Shown here: positions 34,420-44,400 of the stretch, in pieces
How positions within the stretch are numbered: the first letter of the stretch is position 1
How the letters are laid out: each line of letters starts with the position of its first letter
DNA from: Actibacterium sp. XHP0104
GTDB lineage: Bacteria > Pseudomonadota > Alphaproteobacteria > Rhodobacterales > Rhodobacteraceae
Assembly (NCBI RefSeq): GCF_025751515.1
Contig: NZ_JAOWLE010000010.1
Coordinates: forward strand, 1 to 64,000
DNA: 64,000 nucleotides
Direction: 5' to 3'
Notes under the pieces: generated by a model
Database searches by the model: none
What the model saw: the letters and a program-made list of their open reading frames with translations, nothing else
What the model was told of the DNA's origin: nothing
Position numbers and translations under genes: made by a program

Positions 34420-35688
34420 TTAATCTCCGAACACCTGTCGCCCTGACACGAAGGTTGCCAGAACCTTACCCTGCATCCGGGCGCCGTCATAGGGGGTGTT
34501 CTTGGATTTTGAACGCAGTTCGTGGCGGTTCATCACGAACGGAGCCTCGGGGTCGAACAGCACCAGATCGGCAGGGGCCCCGGCGCTGAGGCGGCCGGTT
34601 TCCAGGCCCAGCCGACGCGACGGGTTCAGAGACAGCGCGCGGAACAGCGTCGGCAGGTCAAGGTCGCCCGAATGATACAGGCGCAGCGCGGCGGGCAGCA
34701 GGGTTTCAAGCCCCACGGCGCCGCTGGCGGCCTCTTCAAAGGGCAGGCGTTTAGATTCCTCGTCCTGCGGCGTGTGCATCGAGCAGATCACGTCGATCAG
34801 CCCAGAGGCCACGGCCTGCACCAGCGCGACGCGGTCGTCCTCGGACCGCAAGGGCGGCTTGAACTTGAAGAAGGTGCGGTAATCGCCCACGTCGAATTCG
34901 TTCAGCGTCAGGTGATGGATCGACACGCCGGCGGTGACGTCCAGCCCGTTGGCCTTGGCGCGTTCCAGCGCGGGCAGGGCGCGGGCGGTGGTGATCTGGT
35001 CGGCGTGGTATTTCACGCCGGTCATCTCGACCAGCGCCATGTCGCGGTCCAGCGCCATGCGTTCGGCCATGGGGGTGACGGCGGGCAGGCCGCGCAGGCT
35101 GGCGAACTTGCCGCTGGTGACGGCAGCGCCCGATGACAGGCCCGGATCTTGCGGATGCGCGATGATCAGCGCGCCCAGGCTGCGGGCATAGGTCATGCAG
35201 CGCGACAGAACCTTGGTGTTCTCGGTCACGCGGTCGACATCGGAAAAGGCTACCGCGCCCGCATCCAGCAGGAACCCGATCTCTACCATTTCGCGGCCCT
35301 CGCGGCCCTTGGTCAGGGCGGCCATGGGCTTGATGCGCACCGGGGTGTCCTCGCGCGCACGGCGGGTGACGAACTCCAGAACCTCGGGCGTGTCGATGGC
35401 GGGGGCGGTATCGGGGCGGGTGACGATGGTGGTGACGCCGCCGGCTGCGGCCGCACGGCCGGCCGAGCGGAACGATTCCTTGTGCCGATCGCCCGGCTCG
35501 CCGATCTTGACGCCGATATCGACGATGCCCGGCGCCAGGCATTTGCCGCGCCCGTCGATCACCGTTTTGGCGGCGGGGGGCGTGCCGGTGCCGGTTTCGG
35601 CGATGGTATCGCCCTCGATCCGCAGCCAGCCGGGCGTGTCGGTGCCGGCCTCGGGGTCGATCAGGCGGATGTTAGTTATCAGGGTCAT
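34420..35688 (-). CDS. dihydroorotase-like protein, probably inactive (PyrC')
   Basis: A 422-residue amidohydrolase-fold protein related to class I dihydroorotase. Key residues are missing: the zinc-binding HxH of the family is replaced by G59 and K61 in VDIGVKIGEPG, and the catalytic aspartate of the TDHAPH motif is replaced by M304 (CSMHTPQDEE). Other family segments, AAAAGGVTTIVTRPDTAP and IHHLTLNE, remain. In several bacteria such pseudo-dihydroorotases form a structural complex with aspartate transcarbamoylase. The pyrB gene lies just upstream, which fits that role. A functional dihydroorotase should exist elsewhere in the genome. Confidence 0.88.
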   Translation of the reverse strand: MTLITNIRLIDPEAGTDTPGWLRIEGDTIAETGTGTPPAAKTVIDGRGKCLAPGIVDIGVKIGEPGDRHKESFRSAGRAAAAGGVTTIVTRPDTAPAIDTPEVLEFVTRRAREDTPVRIKPMAALTKGREGREMVEIGFLLDAGAVAFSDVDRVTENTKVLSRCMTYARSLGALIIAHPQDPGLSSGAAVTSGKFASLRGLPAVTPMAERMALDRDMALVEMTGVKYHADQITTARALPALERAKANGLDVTAGVSIHHLTLNEFDVGDYRTFFKFKPPLRSEDDRVALVQAVASGLIDVICSMHTPQDEESKRLPFEEAASGAVGLETLLPAALRLYHSGDLDLPTLFRALSLNPSRRLGLETGRLSAGAPADLVLFDPEAPFVMNRHELRSKSKNTPYDGARMQGKVLATFVSGRQVFGD

Positions 35689-35707
35689 TGCGGGGGTCTC
35701 CGGCGGG

Positions 35708-36271
35708 TCATGCGACCCAGATCATCAGCAAAACGGCAAGGGCAAGAAACAGCAGCGCGAACATGGCGCCCATGCCGCGGGCGCGGGCCGGGCTGAGGGG
35801 CGGTTTGCCCTGGCCCAGCTGGCCCTTGGCGCTGTCCGAGCGCAGATCGCTCATCGGCACGTCGGTGGGCGTCAGGCCATAGCTGCCCAGAAAGCGCAGC
35901 GGCGGTTTGGGGGCAAAGGCGGTGTCGGCGCCCTTTAGGGCCTGCGAAAACACCAGCAGCACCGGCGCGCTCTGCGCGTTCAGCATCGCGGCATCGGGCG
36001 CGACCTCGGAGGCGTCCATGCCGTTGGCCTCGGTCAGGTAGCGGGCAAAGCCATAGTCTTTGAGCGTTGCCGGATCGAAGATCTCGATGAAATCGTGATC
36101 GGGGTGGATGCTAAGCCCCAGCGCCTCGGCCAGCGGCCAGTCGACGTGATCGCCGTCATCGGAATAGGTTTCGGTGTTGAAGGCATCGATCTGATCGACC
36201 GGAATATCCACGGCAAAGACCCAGACCCGGCGGTGGTGGTCGGTGGGGATATCCAGCCCGCGCATGATCAT
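35708..36271 (-). CDS. hypothetical protein between pyrB and pyrC-like genes
   Basis: A 187-residue protein with a mostly acidic soluble part ([15 protein letters not shown] near the start, [18 protein letters not shown] in the middle) and one C-terminal membrane helix, [20 protein letters not shown], suggesting a tail-anchored protein facing the cytoplasm. Its start overlaps the pyrB stop by 4 nt. No catalytic motif is visible. Position inside the pyrimidine cluster may only reflect transcription convenience. Confidence 0.75.
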   Translation of the reverse strand: MIMRGLDIPTDHHRRVWVFAVDIPVDQIDAFNTETYSDDGDHVDWPLAEALGLSIHPDHDFIEIFDPATLKDYGFARYLTEANGMDASEVAPDAAMLNAQSAPVLLVFSQALKGADTAFAPKPPLRFLGSYGLTPTDVPMSDLRSDSAKGQLGQGKPPLSPARARGMGAMFALLFLALAVLLMIWVA

Positions 36272-37224
36272 GCCATCACGCCCTTTTCCTCGCGCGAGGC
36301 GCGCAGGTTGCGGGCCAGCAGGTCCATCGCGGCCATGCGCACGGCGACGCCCATTTCGACCTGCTCCTGGATGACGCTGCGGTTGATGTCGTCGGCGATG
36401 GTGCCGTCGATTTCTACCCCGCGGTTCATCGGGCCGGGGTGCATGACGATGGCGTCATCCTTGGCATGGGCCAGCTTTTCGGCGTCCAGCCCGTAGCGGT
36501 GGTAATATTCGCGTTCCGACGGGATGAACCCGCCATCCATACGCTCGCGCTGAAGGCGCAGCATCATCACCACGTCGACGTCCTTCAGCCCCTCGGCCAT
36601 GTCGTCATAGACCTCGACCCCGAATTGGTCGATCTGCACGGGCATCAGGGTCGGCGGGCCGACAAGGCGGATGCGGTTTTCCATCTTGCCCAGCAGGATG
36701 ATGTTGCTGCGGGCCACGCGGCTGTGGGCGATGTCGCCGCAGATGGCGATGTTCAGCCGGTGCAGCCGGCCCTTGGCGCGGCGGATCGTCAGCGCATCCA
36801 GCAGCGCCTGCGTGGGGTGTTCGTGCTTGCCGTCACCGGCGTTCAGCACGGCGCAGTTCACCTTTTCCGCCAGCAGGTTCACCGCGCCCGAATGCGGGTG
36901 CCGCACCACCAGCAGGTCGGGATGCATCGCGTTCAGCGTCAGCGCCGTGTCGATCAGGGTTTCGCCCTTTTTGATCGAGCTGGCCTGCATCGCCATGTTC
37001 ATCACATCCGCGCCCAGCCGCTTGCCCGCCAGTTCGAAACTGGCCTGGGTGCGGGTCGAGTTTTCAAAGAACATGTTGATCTGGGTCAGGCCCGCCAGCG
37101 TATCCGACCGTTTGTCCGACCGGCGGTTCAGATCGACATAGGTGTCGGCCAGATCCAGAACGGCGGCGATCTCGATGGGGTGCAGCGGCTCGATCCCGAG
37201 AAGATGTTTCTGCGTAAACGTCAT
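36268..37224 (-). CDS. pyrB: aspartate carbamoyltransferase catalytic subunit
   Basis: A 318-residue enzyme that joins carbamoyl phosphate and aspartate in pyrimidine synthesis. The carbamoyl-phosphate loop [12 protein letters not shown], the [11 protein letters not shown] segment and [11 protein letters not shown] near the C-terminus are all present. The start at 37224 ([12 protein letters not shown]) has the family N-terminus, preceded by GAGGG; a much longer frame upstream is shadow of the divergent glycosylase. It is first in the reverse cluster with the hypothetical and pseudo-dihydroorotase genes, as in organisms where PyrB needs the latter for assembly. Confidence 0.96.
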   Translation of the reverse strand: MTFTQKHLLGIEPLHPIEIAAVLDLADTYVDLNRRSDKRSDTLAGLTQINMFFENSTRTQASFELAGKRLGADVMNMAMQASSIKKGETLIDTALTLNAMHPDLLVVRHPHSGAVNLLAEKVNCAVLNAGDGKHEHPTQALLDALTIRRAKGRLHRLNIAICGDIAHSRVARSNIILLGKMENRIRLVGPPTLMPVQIDQFGVEVYDDMAEGLKDVDVVMMLRLQRERMDGGFIPSEREYYHRYGLDAEKLAHAKDDAIVMHPGPMNRGVEIDGTIADDINRSVIQEQVEMGVAVRMAAMDLLARNLRASREEKGVMA

Positions 37225-37332
37225 GGGAGCCCTCGAAAAGATTGCCATGCTTATAGAAAGGGTGGCGCTGCGCGGCAAGCCGGGGATCGGCCCGTCTTTA
37301 CCTTTGCGGACAGGGGGCCTAGCGTTTGGGCG

Positions 37333-38112
37333 ATGGAATCGCAGCTGGATTATCATACGGCAAAGGCGCTGCTTGAATGGCAGATCGAACTTGGCGCGAC
37401 CGAGGCGATCTGTGATGCGCCGATCAACCGCTATGAGGCCCCTGCGCCGAAACCGGCCAAGGCACCGGTTCAGGCCGCCGTGGCGCAGCCGGTCAAGGTG
37501 GCGCAGGTCGATCCCGTGGACGAGGCCAAGACCGCCGCCGCCGCTGCGGGCAGCCTTGAGGCCCTGCGCGCCGCGATCGAGGCGTTCGATCACTGCGATC
37601 TGAAAAAGGGCGCGCGCAGCACGGTGTTTGCAGATGGCGGGGCGCAGGCCCGTGTGATGGTCATAGGCGAGGCCCCCGGCGCCGACGAGGATCGCCAGGG
37701 CCGCCCGTTCGTGGGTCGTGCCGGTCAGCTGCTGGATCGCATGTTCGCCGCCATCAGCATGGCGCGCGATGCGACGGATGCGGAAAAGGCGATCTACATC
37801 ACCAATATCCTGCCCTGGCGCCCGCCCCAGAACCGCGACCCGAAGCCCGACGAGGTGGCGATGATGCTGCCCTTTGTCGAACGGCATATCGAACTGGTTG
37901 CGCCGGATGTTCTGGTGCTGATGGGCAATCATTCCTGTCAGGCGCTGCTGGGGATGCGCGGCATCACCCGGCTGCGCGGCAACTGGGCCGAGGCCGCCGG
38001 CCTGCCCGCGATGCCGATGTTCCACCCGGCCTACCTGCTGCGCAACCCGCAGGCCAAGCGCGAGGCCTGGCATGATCTCTTGATGCTTCAGGCCCGTTTG
38101 CGGGGCGGCTGA
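37333..38112 (+). CDS. family-4-like uracil-DNA glycosylase, Fe-S ligands mostly absent
   Basis: A 259-residue protein with the family 4 core: motif 1 [23 protein letters not shown] (near residue 112) and motif 2 HPAYLLRNP (231-239). Of the four cysteines that hold the 4Fe-4S cluster, the first position is F85, the second is C88 (FDHCDL), and the third is W162 ([12 protein letters not shown]), so a standard cluster is unlikely. An N-terminal Ala/Pro-rich extension of about 60 residues is unusual. It should remove uracil from DNA; a substrate shift is possible. ATG at 37333. Its stop overlaps the next start (TGATG). Confidence 0.85.
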   Translation: MESQLDYHTAKALLEWQIELGATEAICDAPINRYEAPAPKPAKAPVQAAVAQPVKVAQVDPVDEAKTAAAAAGSLEALRAAIEAFDHCDLKKGARSTVFADGGAQARVMVIGEAPGADEDRQGRPFVGRAGQLLDRMFAAISMARDATDAEKAIYITNILPWRPPQNRDPKPDEVAMMLPFVERHIELVAPDVLVLMGNHSCQALLGMRGITRLRGNWAEAAGLPAMPMFHPAYLLRNPQAKREAWHDLLMLQARLRGG

Positions 38113-38711
38113 TGCGGGTTTTGGCGTTCTCTGATCTGCACCTGTCCCGCTCGCGCGCGGCGGTGTTGGTCGAGGCCAGCGCGCAGGCCGATCTGGTGAT
38201 CGGGGCGGGCGATTTTTGCAACATGCGCAAGGGGTTGGATCAGGCCATGGGCCTTTTGGCCGGGATCGCCGCGCCCATGGTCATCGTGCCCGGCAATGCC
38301 GAAAGCCACGCCGAGCTGCGCGCCGCCGCGCCCGATGGGGTGCAGGTGCTGCACGGGTCGGGCTGTTCGGTGGGGGGATTGCGGCTGTTCGGGCTGGGCT
38401 ACGGCGTGCCGGTCACGCCCTTTGGCAGCTGGTCCTGCGATCTGACCGAGGCGCAGGCACGTGACATGCTGGCGGGCTGTGAGGCGGCCGATATCCTGAT
38501 CACCCATTCGCCGCCCAAGGGCATTGCCGACCGCACCTCGGGCGGGGTGTCGGTGGGCTCGGTCGCGATTCATGAGGCCATTGGCCGCATCCGCCCCCGC
38601 CTTGCGCTTTGCGGGCATATTCACGATAGCTGGGGTGCCGAAGGCATGATTGGGCACAGTCGCGTCGTCAACCTTGGGCCCACGGTCAATTGGTTCGAGG
38701 TTCCTGAATGA
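38112..38711 (+). CDS. metallophosphoesterase, calcineurin-like
   Basis: A 199-residue phosphoesterase with the dinuclear metal motifs D-x-H ([10 protein letters not shown]), GAGDFCN, GNAESH, THSPP and GHIHD in order. Small bacterial members of this family act on cyclic nucleotides, nucleotides or phosphodiesters; the specific substrate is unknown. Coupled by start/stop overlap to the uracil-DNA glycosylase before it and to the LysE gene after it, so a DNA-metabolism role is possible but unproven. Confidence 0.85.
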   Translation: MRVLAFSDLHLSRSRAAVLVEASAQADLVIGAGDFCNMRKGLDQAMGLLAGIAAPMVIVPGNAESHAELRAAAPDGVQVLHGSGCSVGGLRLFGLGYGVPVTPFGSWSCDLTEAQARDMLAGCEAADILITHSPPKGIADRTSGGVSVGSVAIHEAIGRIRPRLALCGHIHDSWGAEGMIGHSRVVNLGPTVNWFEVPE

Positions 38712-39328
38712 TCGACCCTGTCACTCTGCTTACCTTCGTCCCTGCGGCGCTGGCGCTGAACCTGACGCCAGGGGCCGATATGATGTTCTGCCTCGGGCAA
38801 GGTCTGCGCGCCGGACCAAGGGCGGCCTGGGCGGCAAGCGCCGGTATCTCGGCGGGCAGCATGGTGCATGTCGCGATCGCTGGGATGGGATTGGGTGCGG
38901 CGGTGCAGGCCATGCCTTGGGTGTTCGACATTATCCGCTGGGCGGGTGTCGCCTATCTGCTGTGGCTGGCCTGGGGCGTGCTGCGGCAGGGGGGCGGCGC
39001 ATCCGGGGCGCCGATCCAGCCTGCGCGCCATGCCTTTCGGGATGGGATGCTGGTCAATCTCACCAACCCCAAGGTGGTCCTGTTTGTCCTCGCCTTCATC
39101 CCACAGTTCATCGAACCTGCCGCAGGGTCGATCCTGATACAATTCCTGTCCTATGGTCTGGTGATCGCGATCGGCGGTTTCATCGTCAATGGCGTGGTGG
39201 GCCAGTTCGCCGGAGGTGTGGGGCGCCGCCTGACTGGGGACCAGAGGCTTGGCCGGGTGCTGAGCCGGTTCACCGCCGGAATATTCGCCGCGCTTGCGTT
39301 GCGGCTTGCTCTTCTTGAAAGGACCTGA
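38708..39328 (+). CDS. LysE family amino-acid exporter
   Basis: A 206-residue membrane protein with six hydrophobic segments, the RhtB/LysE family of amino-acid exporters. The N-terminal FVPAALALNLTPGADMMFCLG (split here as LALNLTPGADMMF) and the central MLVNLTNPKVVLFVLAFIPQF are family signatures. It overlaps the phosphoesterase stop by 4 nt. Substrate cannot be told. Confidence 0.88.
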   Translation: MIDPVTLLTFVPAALALNLTPGADMMFCLGQGLRAGPRAAWAASAGISAGSMVHVAIAGMGLGAAVQAMPWVFDIIRWAGVAYLLWLAWGVLRQGGGASGAPIQPARHAFRDGMLVNLTNPKVVLFVLAFIPQFIEPAAGSILIQFLSYGLVIAIGGFIVNGVVGQFAGGVGRRLTGDQRLGRVLSRFTAGIFAALALRLALLERT

Positions 39329-39332
39329 TCCC

Positions 39333-39875
39333 TTGTCCCGCATCGACGAAAGCAAAGACTTCATCCCGGTCCGCATCGCGGTTCTGACCGTGTCGGATAC
39401 GCGCACAGCCGCCGACGACAAATCGGGCGATACGCTGGTGCAGCGGATCACCGATGCCGGGCATATCCTGGCCACCCGCGCCATCCTGCGCGACGACCGT
39501 CCGCAACTGGCCGAGCAACTGCGGATCTGGACTCAAGACCCCGATATCGACGTGATCATCAGCACCGGCGGCACCGGCCTGACCGGGCGCGATGTCACCG
39601 TCGAGGCGCATCGCGATGTCTATGAAAAGGAAATCGAGGCCTTCGGCACGGTGTTCACCATGGTCTCGATGCAAAAGATCGGCACCAGCGCGGTGCAAAG
39701 CCGCGCAACGGGTGGCGTGGCCAACGGCACCTACCTGTTCGCGCTGCCCGGCAGCCCGGGCGCCTGCAAGGATGCCTGGGACGAAATCCTGGTCTGGCAG
39801 CTGGATTACCGCCACCGCCCCTGCAACTTTGTCGAGATCATGCCGCGCCTGGACGAGCACAAGCGCCGGAAATAG
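39333..39875 (+). CDS. moaB: molybdenum cofactor biosynthesis protein MoaB
   Basis: A 180-residue MogA/MoaB-type protein that adenylates molybdopterin before metal insertion. VLTVSDTRTAADDKSGD, ISTGGTGLTGRDVT and FALPGSPGACKDAWDEIL are family motifs. The start is TTG at 39333 with AAGGA about 10 bases before it, giving MSRIDESKDFIPVRIAV; the longer ATG frame begins in the 3' end of the LysE gene without family similarity. Confidence 0.92.
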   Translation: MSRIDESKDFIPVRIAVLTVSDTRTAADDKSGDTLVQRITDAGHILATRAILRDDRPQLAEQLRIWTQDPDIDVIISTGGTGLTGRDVTVEAHRDVYEKEIEAFGTVFTMVSMQKIGTSAVQSRATGGVANGTYLFALPGSPGACKDAWDEILVWQLDYRHRPCNFVEIMPRLDEHKRRK

Positions 39876-39967
39876 CCGCCAGGGCCGTAACAGAGTTGTG
39901 CTTGGAGCTGGGCCTGCGCGGCGCTATCCTTGTGTCTGCGCACTGATCAGCGAAAGGGCTGAGTTCT

Positions 39968-41425
39968 ATGGGTTTTCTGCGACGTTCGCTTGCCGGGCTG
40001 TTTCTGACGGCGGTGACGCTGGGCTTGCTGGTCTTTGCCGGCTACCTGGTCATGGCCGCGGTGCAGGATCGCATGGCATCCGACCCCGGCGGCCCGCCGG
40101 CGCGCGAGCGGGTCTTTGCGGTGAACGTCGTGCAGGCTCAGGCCCGCGACATGCGCCCCGAACTGACCGCCTTTGGCGAGCTGCGCAGCCGCCGCACGCT
40201 GGATCTGCGCACCAAGGTGGCGGGCACGGTCGTTGCCCTGCACGAGAATTTCGAAGAGGGCGGGCAGGTGCGCGCCGGTGAGTTGCTGCTGCGGGTCGCG
40301 CAAGAGGATGCCGAGGCCGATGTGCTGTCGGCCCGCGCCGATCTGGACGAGGCCGAGGCAGAGCGCCGCGATGCTGCCCGCGCGCTGGAAATCGCGCGCG
40401 ATGAACTGGCCGCCGCCGAGGAACAGGCCCAGCTGCGGGCGCAGGCGCTGGCGCGTCAGACAGATGTGCGCGATCGCGGCTATGGCTCGGACGCGCTGGT
40501 CGAGGGGGCCGAACTGTCGGCCGCCGCCGCCCGCCAGGCGGTATTATCGAACCGTCAGGCCCTGGCCAATGCCGAAAGCCGCGTGGACAGCGCCGAAACC
40601 CAGCATACCCGCGCCGGGCTGGCCCTGGCCGAGGCCGAGCGCCGCCTGGCCGACACCGAGATACACGCCGCCTTTGCCGGCACGCTTAGCGGTGTTTCCG
40701 TGGTGTCGGGCGGTCTGGTCGCGGTGAATGAACAGGTGGCCCAGCTGATCGCGCCCGATGAGCTTGAGGTGTCGTTCCGTGTCTCGACCGCGCAGTTCGG
40801 GCGCCTGTTGGATGATGCGGGCGCGCTGATCACGGCGCCGGTCACGGTCACGCTGGATGGATACGGCGCCGATCTGACGGCCACCGGCACGCTGACCCGC
40901 GAAAGCGGCGCGGTGGGCGAGGGGCTGAGCGGGCGCTTGCTGTTCGCGCGGCTGGATACGGCGCCCGGTTTGCGGCCCGGCGATTTCGTCACCGTTCGCC
41001 TGCAAGAGCCCGAGCTGCACAACGTGGTGCTGGTGCCCGCGACGGCGCTGGATGCGGGCAATACCGTGCTGGCGCTGGGCGCGGATGACCGGCTAGAGGA
41101 AATTCCGACCCGGCTGATCCGGCGTCAGGGCGATGACGTGATCCTAGCGGCCGACGGCCTTGAGGGGCGCGAGATCGTGGCCGAGCGCGCCCCGGTTCTG
41201 GGCGCGGGCATCAAGGTGCGGCCGCTGCGGCCCTCGGCCAGTGCCCAGCCCGACACGCCCGAGATGCTGACCCTCGACCCCGAGCGCCGGGCGCGTCTGA
41301 TCGCCTTTGTCGAAGGCAACAGCCAGATGCCCGCCGAGGTCAAGGAACGGGTTCTGGCGCAGCTGGCGCAGGATCAGGTGCCGGCCCAGACTGTCGAGCG
41401 GCTGGAAAGCCGCATGGGGGGCTAG
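39968..41425 (+). CDS. RND efflux transporter periplasmic adaptor (HlyD family)
   Basis: A 485-residue membrane fusion protein. One N-terminal membrane helix, a lipoyl half (VAGTVVALHENFEEGGQVRAGELLLRV), a long coiled-coil hairpin (residues about 120-235), the second lipoyl half (IHAAFAGTLSGVSVVSGGLV) and a beta-barrel domain follow in order. An additional helical C-terminus of about 50 residues (ERRARLIAFVEGNSQMPAEVKERVL) is longer than in AcrA. It links the permease encoded 3 bp downstream to an outer membrane channel not present in the window. Confidence 0.9.
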   Translation: MGFLRRSLAGLFLTAVTLGLLVFAGYLVMAAVQDRMASDPGGPPARERVFAVNVVQAQARDMRPELTAFGELRSRRTLDLRTKVAGTVVALHENFEEGGQVRAGELLLRVAQEDAEADVLSARADLDEAEAERRDAARALEIARDELAAAEEQAQLRAQALARQTDVRDRGYGSDALVEGAELSAAAARQAVLSNRQALANAESRVDSAETQHTRAGLALAEAERRLADTEIHAAFAGTLSGVSVVSGGLVAVNEQVAQLIAPDELEVSFRVSTAQFGRLLDDAGALITAPVTVTLDGYGADLTATGTLTRESGAVGEGLSGRLLFARLDTAPGLRPGDFVTVRLQEPELHNVVLVPATALDAGNTVLALGADDRLEEIPTRLIRRQGDDVILAADGLEGREIVAERAPVLGAGIKVRPLRPSASAQPDTPEMLTLDPERRARLIAFVEGNSQMPAEVKERVLAQLAQDQVPAQTVERLESRMGG

Positions 41426-41428
41426 GCG

Positions 41429-44400
41429 GTGCTGGGCGGCGGCGCGGCGCGCGGGGTTTTGTCCTATTTCACCCGGCATCGCACGGTGGCGAACCTGCTG
41501 CTGGTGGTGATGATCGTGGCGGGCCTTGCGGCGATGCCGCGCATGCGCACGCAGTTCTTTCCCGATGTGGTCAATGACGACATCACCGTCGGCGTCGAAT
41601 GGGAAGGCGCCGGGGCCGAGGATGTGGACGCGGGCATCATCCAGGTGCTGGAGCCCACGCTGCTGGCCGTCGAGGGGGTGGATACGTCGACCGCGCGTTC
41701 GGTCGAGGGCAACGCGGTCATCACCCTGACCTTTGAGCCGGGCTGGGACATGAGCCGCGCCGCCGACGAGGTGCAGCAGGCCGTTGATACCATCACAACC
41801 CTGCCCGAAGACGCCGAAGAGCCCACCGTGACCCGCGGCATCTGGCGCGACCGGGTGACCGATGTGGTGATCACCGGGCCGGTTGGTGTCGATCAGCTGG
41901 GCCGGTTTTCCGATGAGTTCGTGGCGCGCCTGTTCGCGCGCGGGGTGACGCGCACCACGATCCGGGGGCTGGCCGCGCCCGAAACCATTGTCGAGGTGCC
42001 CTCGGCCGCGCTGCTCCGCCATGATGTGACCATGGCCGAGATCGCCGCCGCCATTGCCGCCGAGGCCGATACCGCCCCCGCCGGCGACGTGACCGGCGCC
42101 AATGCCCGCATTCGCACCGGCGTGGCGAAACGCAGCGCGCCGCAGATTGCGGGGATCGAGCTGCGGTCGAACGCCGATGGGTCAAAGCTGACGATCGGCG
42201 ATGTGGCCCGCGTGCGGGTCGAGGGCGGCGACCGAGAGCGCAGCTATTTCGTGGGCGACCACCCGGCCATTTCCGTTCGCGTGGACCGGTCGGACAAGGG
42301 CGACGCGATCCGCATTCAGGGCATCGTGCAAGAGGTCGCGGATGAACTGAACCAGACCCTGCCCGAGGGCGTCCGGGTCGAGCTGATCCGCACCCGCGCC
42401 GAGGCCATCACCGGACGTTTGAACATCCTGCTGGAAAACGGCGCGCTGGGCTTGGGGCTGGTGCTGATATTGCTGTTCCTTTTCCTGAACGCGCGCACCG
42501 CATTCTGGGTGGCGGCGGGCATTCCGGTGGCGATGCTGGCCACGATTGCGCTGATGTATCTGACCGGGCTGACGATCAACATGATCTCGCTTTTCGCGCT
42601 GATCATCACCACCGGCATCATCGTCGATGACGCCATCGTGGTGGGCGAACATGCCGATTTCCGCGCGCGCCGTCTGGGCGAGCCACCCATCGAGGCCGCC
42701 GAGAACGCCGCCCGCCGCATGGCCGCGCCGGTGTTTTCCGCGACGCTGACCACGGTGATCGCCTTTTTCGGGCTGACGGCGATTGGCGGGCGGTTCGGTG
42801 ACCTGATCACCGACATTCCGTTCACGGTGATCGTGGTGCTGCTGGCGTCACTGGCCGAATGTTTCCTGATTTTGCCGCATCACATGGCCCATGCGCTGAC
42901 CCATACCGCGCAGCAGCACTGGTATGACTGGCCGTCGCGCAAGGTGAATGACGGCTTTCGCTGGGTGCGTGAGCGGCTGTTCCGGCCGCTGATCACGCAG
43001 GTCTTGCGGGTGCGATACCCGGTGCTGGCGTTGGCGCTGGTGCTGCTGGCAGCGCAGGTGTCATCGGTCATTCGTGGCGATGTGCAGTGGCGGTTCTTTA
43101 ACGCGCCCGAACAGGGGTCGATCTCGGGCAATTTCGCCATGGCCGAGGGCGCCAGCCGCGATGACACGCTGGCGATGATGCGCGAATTGCAGCGCGCCAC
43201 CGATGCTGTGGCCGCCCGCTATGAGGCGCAATATGGCACCAACCCGCTGGATTACGTGCTGGGCGAGGTCGGCGGAAATACCGGGCGCGGGCTGTCGGGC
43301 GTCGAAAGCAAGGACAGTGATCTGCTGGGCTCGATCGCGATCGAGCTGATCGACGCCGACCTGCGGCCCTATTCGTCCTTTGCCTTTCTGGCCGAGTTGC
43401 AGGACGAGGTGCGCCAGGGCCCGCTGGTCGAAACGCTTAGCTTTCGCGGCTGGCGCGCGGGGCCGGGGGGCGATGCGCTGGATGTGCAGTTCTTTGGCGC
43501 CGATGCAGCCACGCTCAAGGCCGCGGCAGAGCGGCTGAAGGCGGCCGTGGCGCGCTTCCCCGAGGTCTCGGCCGTTGAAGATAACATGGCCTATGACAAG
43601 GAAGAGCTGATCCTGGACCTGACCCCGCAGGGCACGGCGCTGGGCTTTGGTATCGACACGCTGGGCACAGTGTTGCGGCACAGGCTGAACGGGATCGAGG
43701 CAGCGACCTATCCCGACGGGCCGCGGTCGGCCACGATCCGGGTGGAACTGCCCGCGGGCGAGCTGACCGCCGATTTCCTCGACCGCACGCTGCTGCGGGC
43801 CTCGGGCGGTGATTACGTGCCGCTGGCCGATATCGTGACCGTGACGCGCCAGACCGGGTTTTCGACCGTGCGCCGGGTGAACGGCGTGCGGCTGATCGCG
43901 GTGACGGGCGACATTTCCGAAGACGACCCGGCCCGCGCCGAAGAGATCATGCAGATCCTGCAACAGGACATTCTGCCCGGTATCGAAAGCGATCTGGGCG
44001 TGGGCTGGCAGCTGTCGGGCCTGGCCGAGCAGGAGGACGAATTCCTGTCGGATGCGCTGACCGGGATGACGCTGTGCCTCTTGGGCATTTACCTGACGCT
44101 GGCCTGGATCTTTTCCAGCTGGACCCGGCCCATGGTGGTGATGGCGATCATCCCGTTCGGGCTGGTCGGCACGATATTCGGGCACAGCCTGTGGGAGGTG
44201 CCCCTGTCGATGTTCACGGTGGTGGGGCTGTTGGGGATGACCGGCATCATCATCAACGATTCGATCGTGCTGGTGGGCACGGTGGATGACTATGCCCGCA
44301 CGCGCGGGCTGCGCGTGGCGATCATTGACGCGGTGGCCGACCGTCTGAGGCCGGTGTTCCTGACCACGGCGACCACGGTTCTGGGGCTGGCGCCCTTGCT

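Noticed and set aside
36439-37332. Upstream extension of the uracil-DNA glycosylase frame
   Set aside because: The extension is antisense to pyrB; family similarity and a proper start begin only at 37333.
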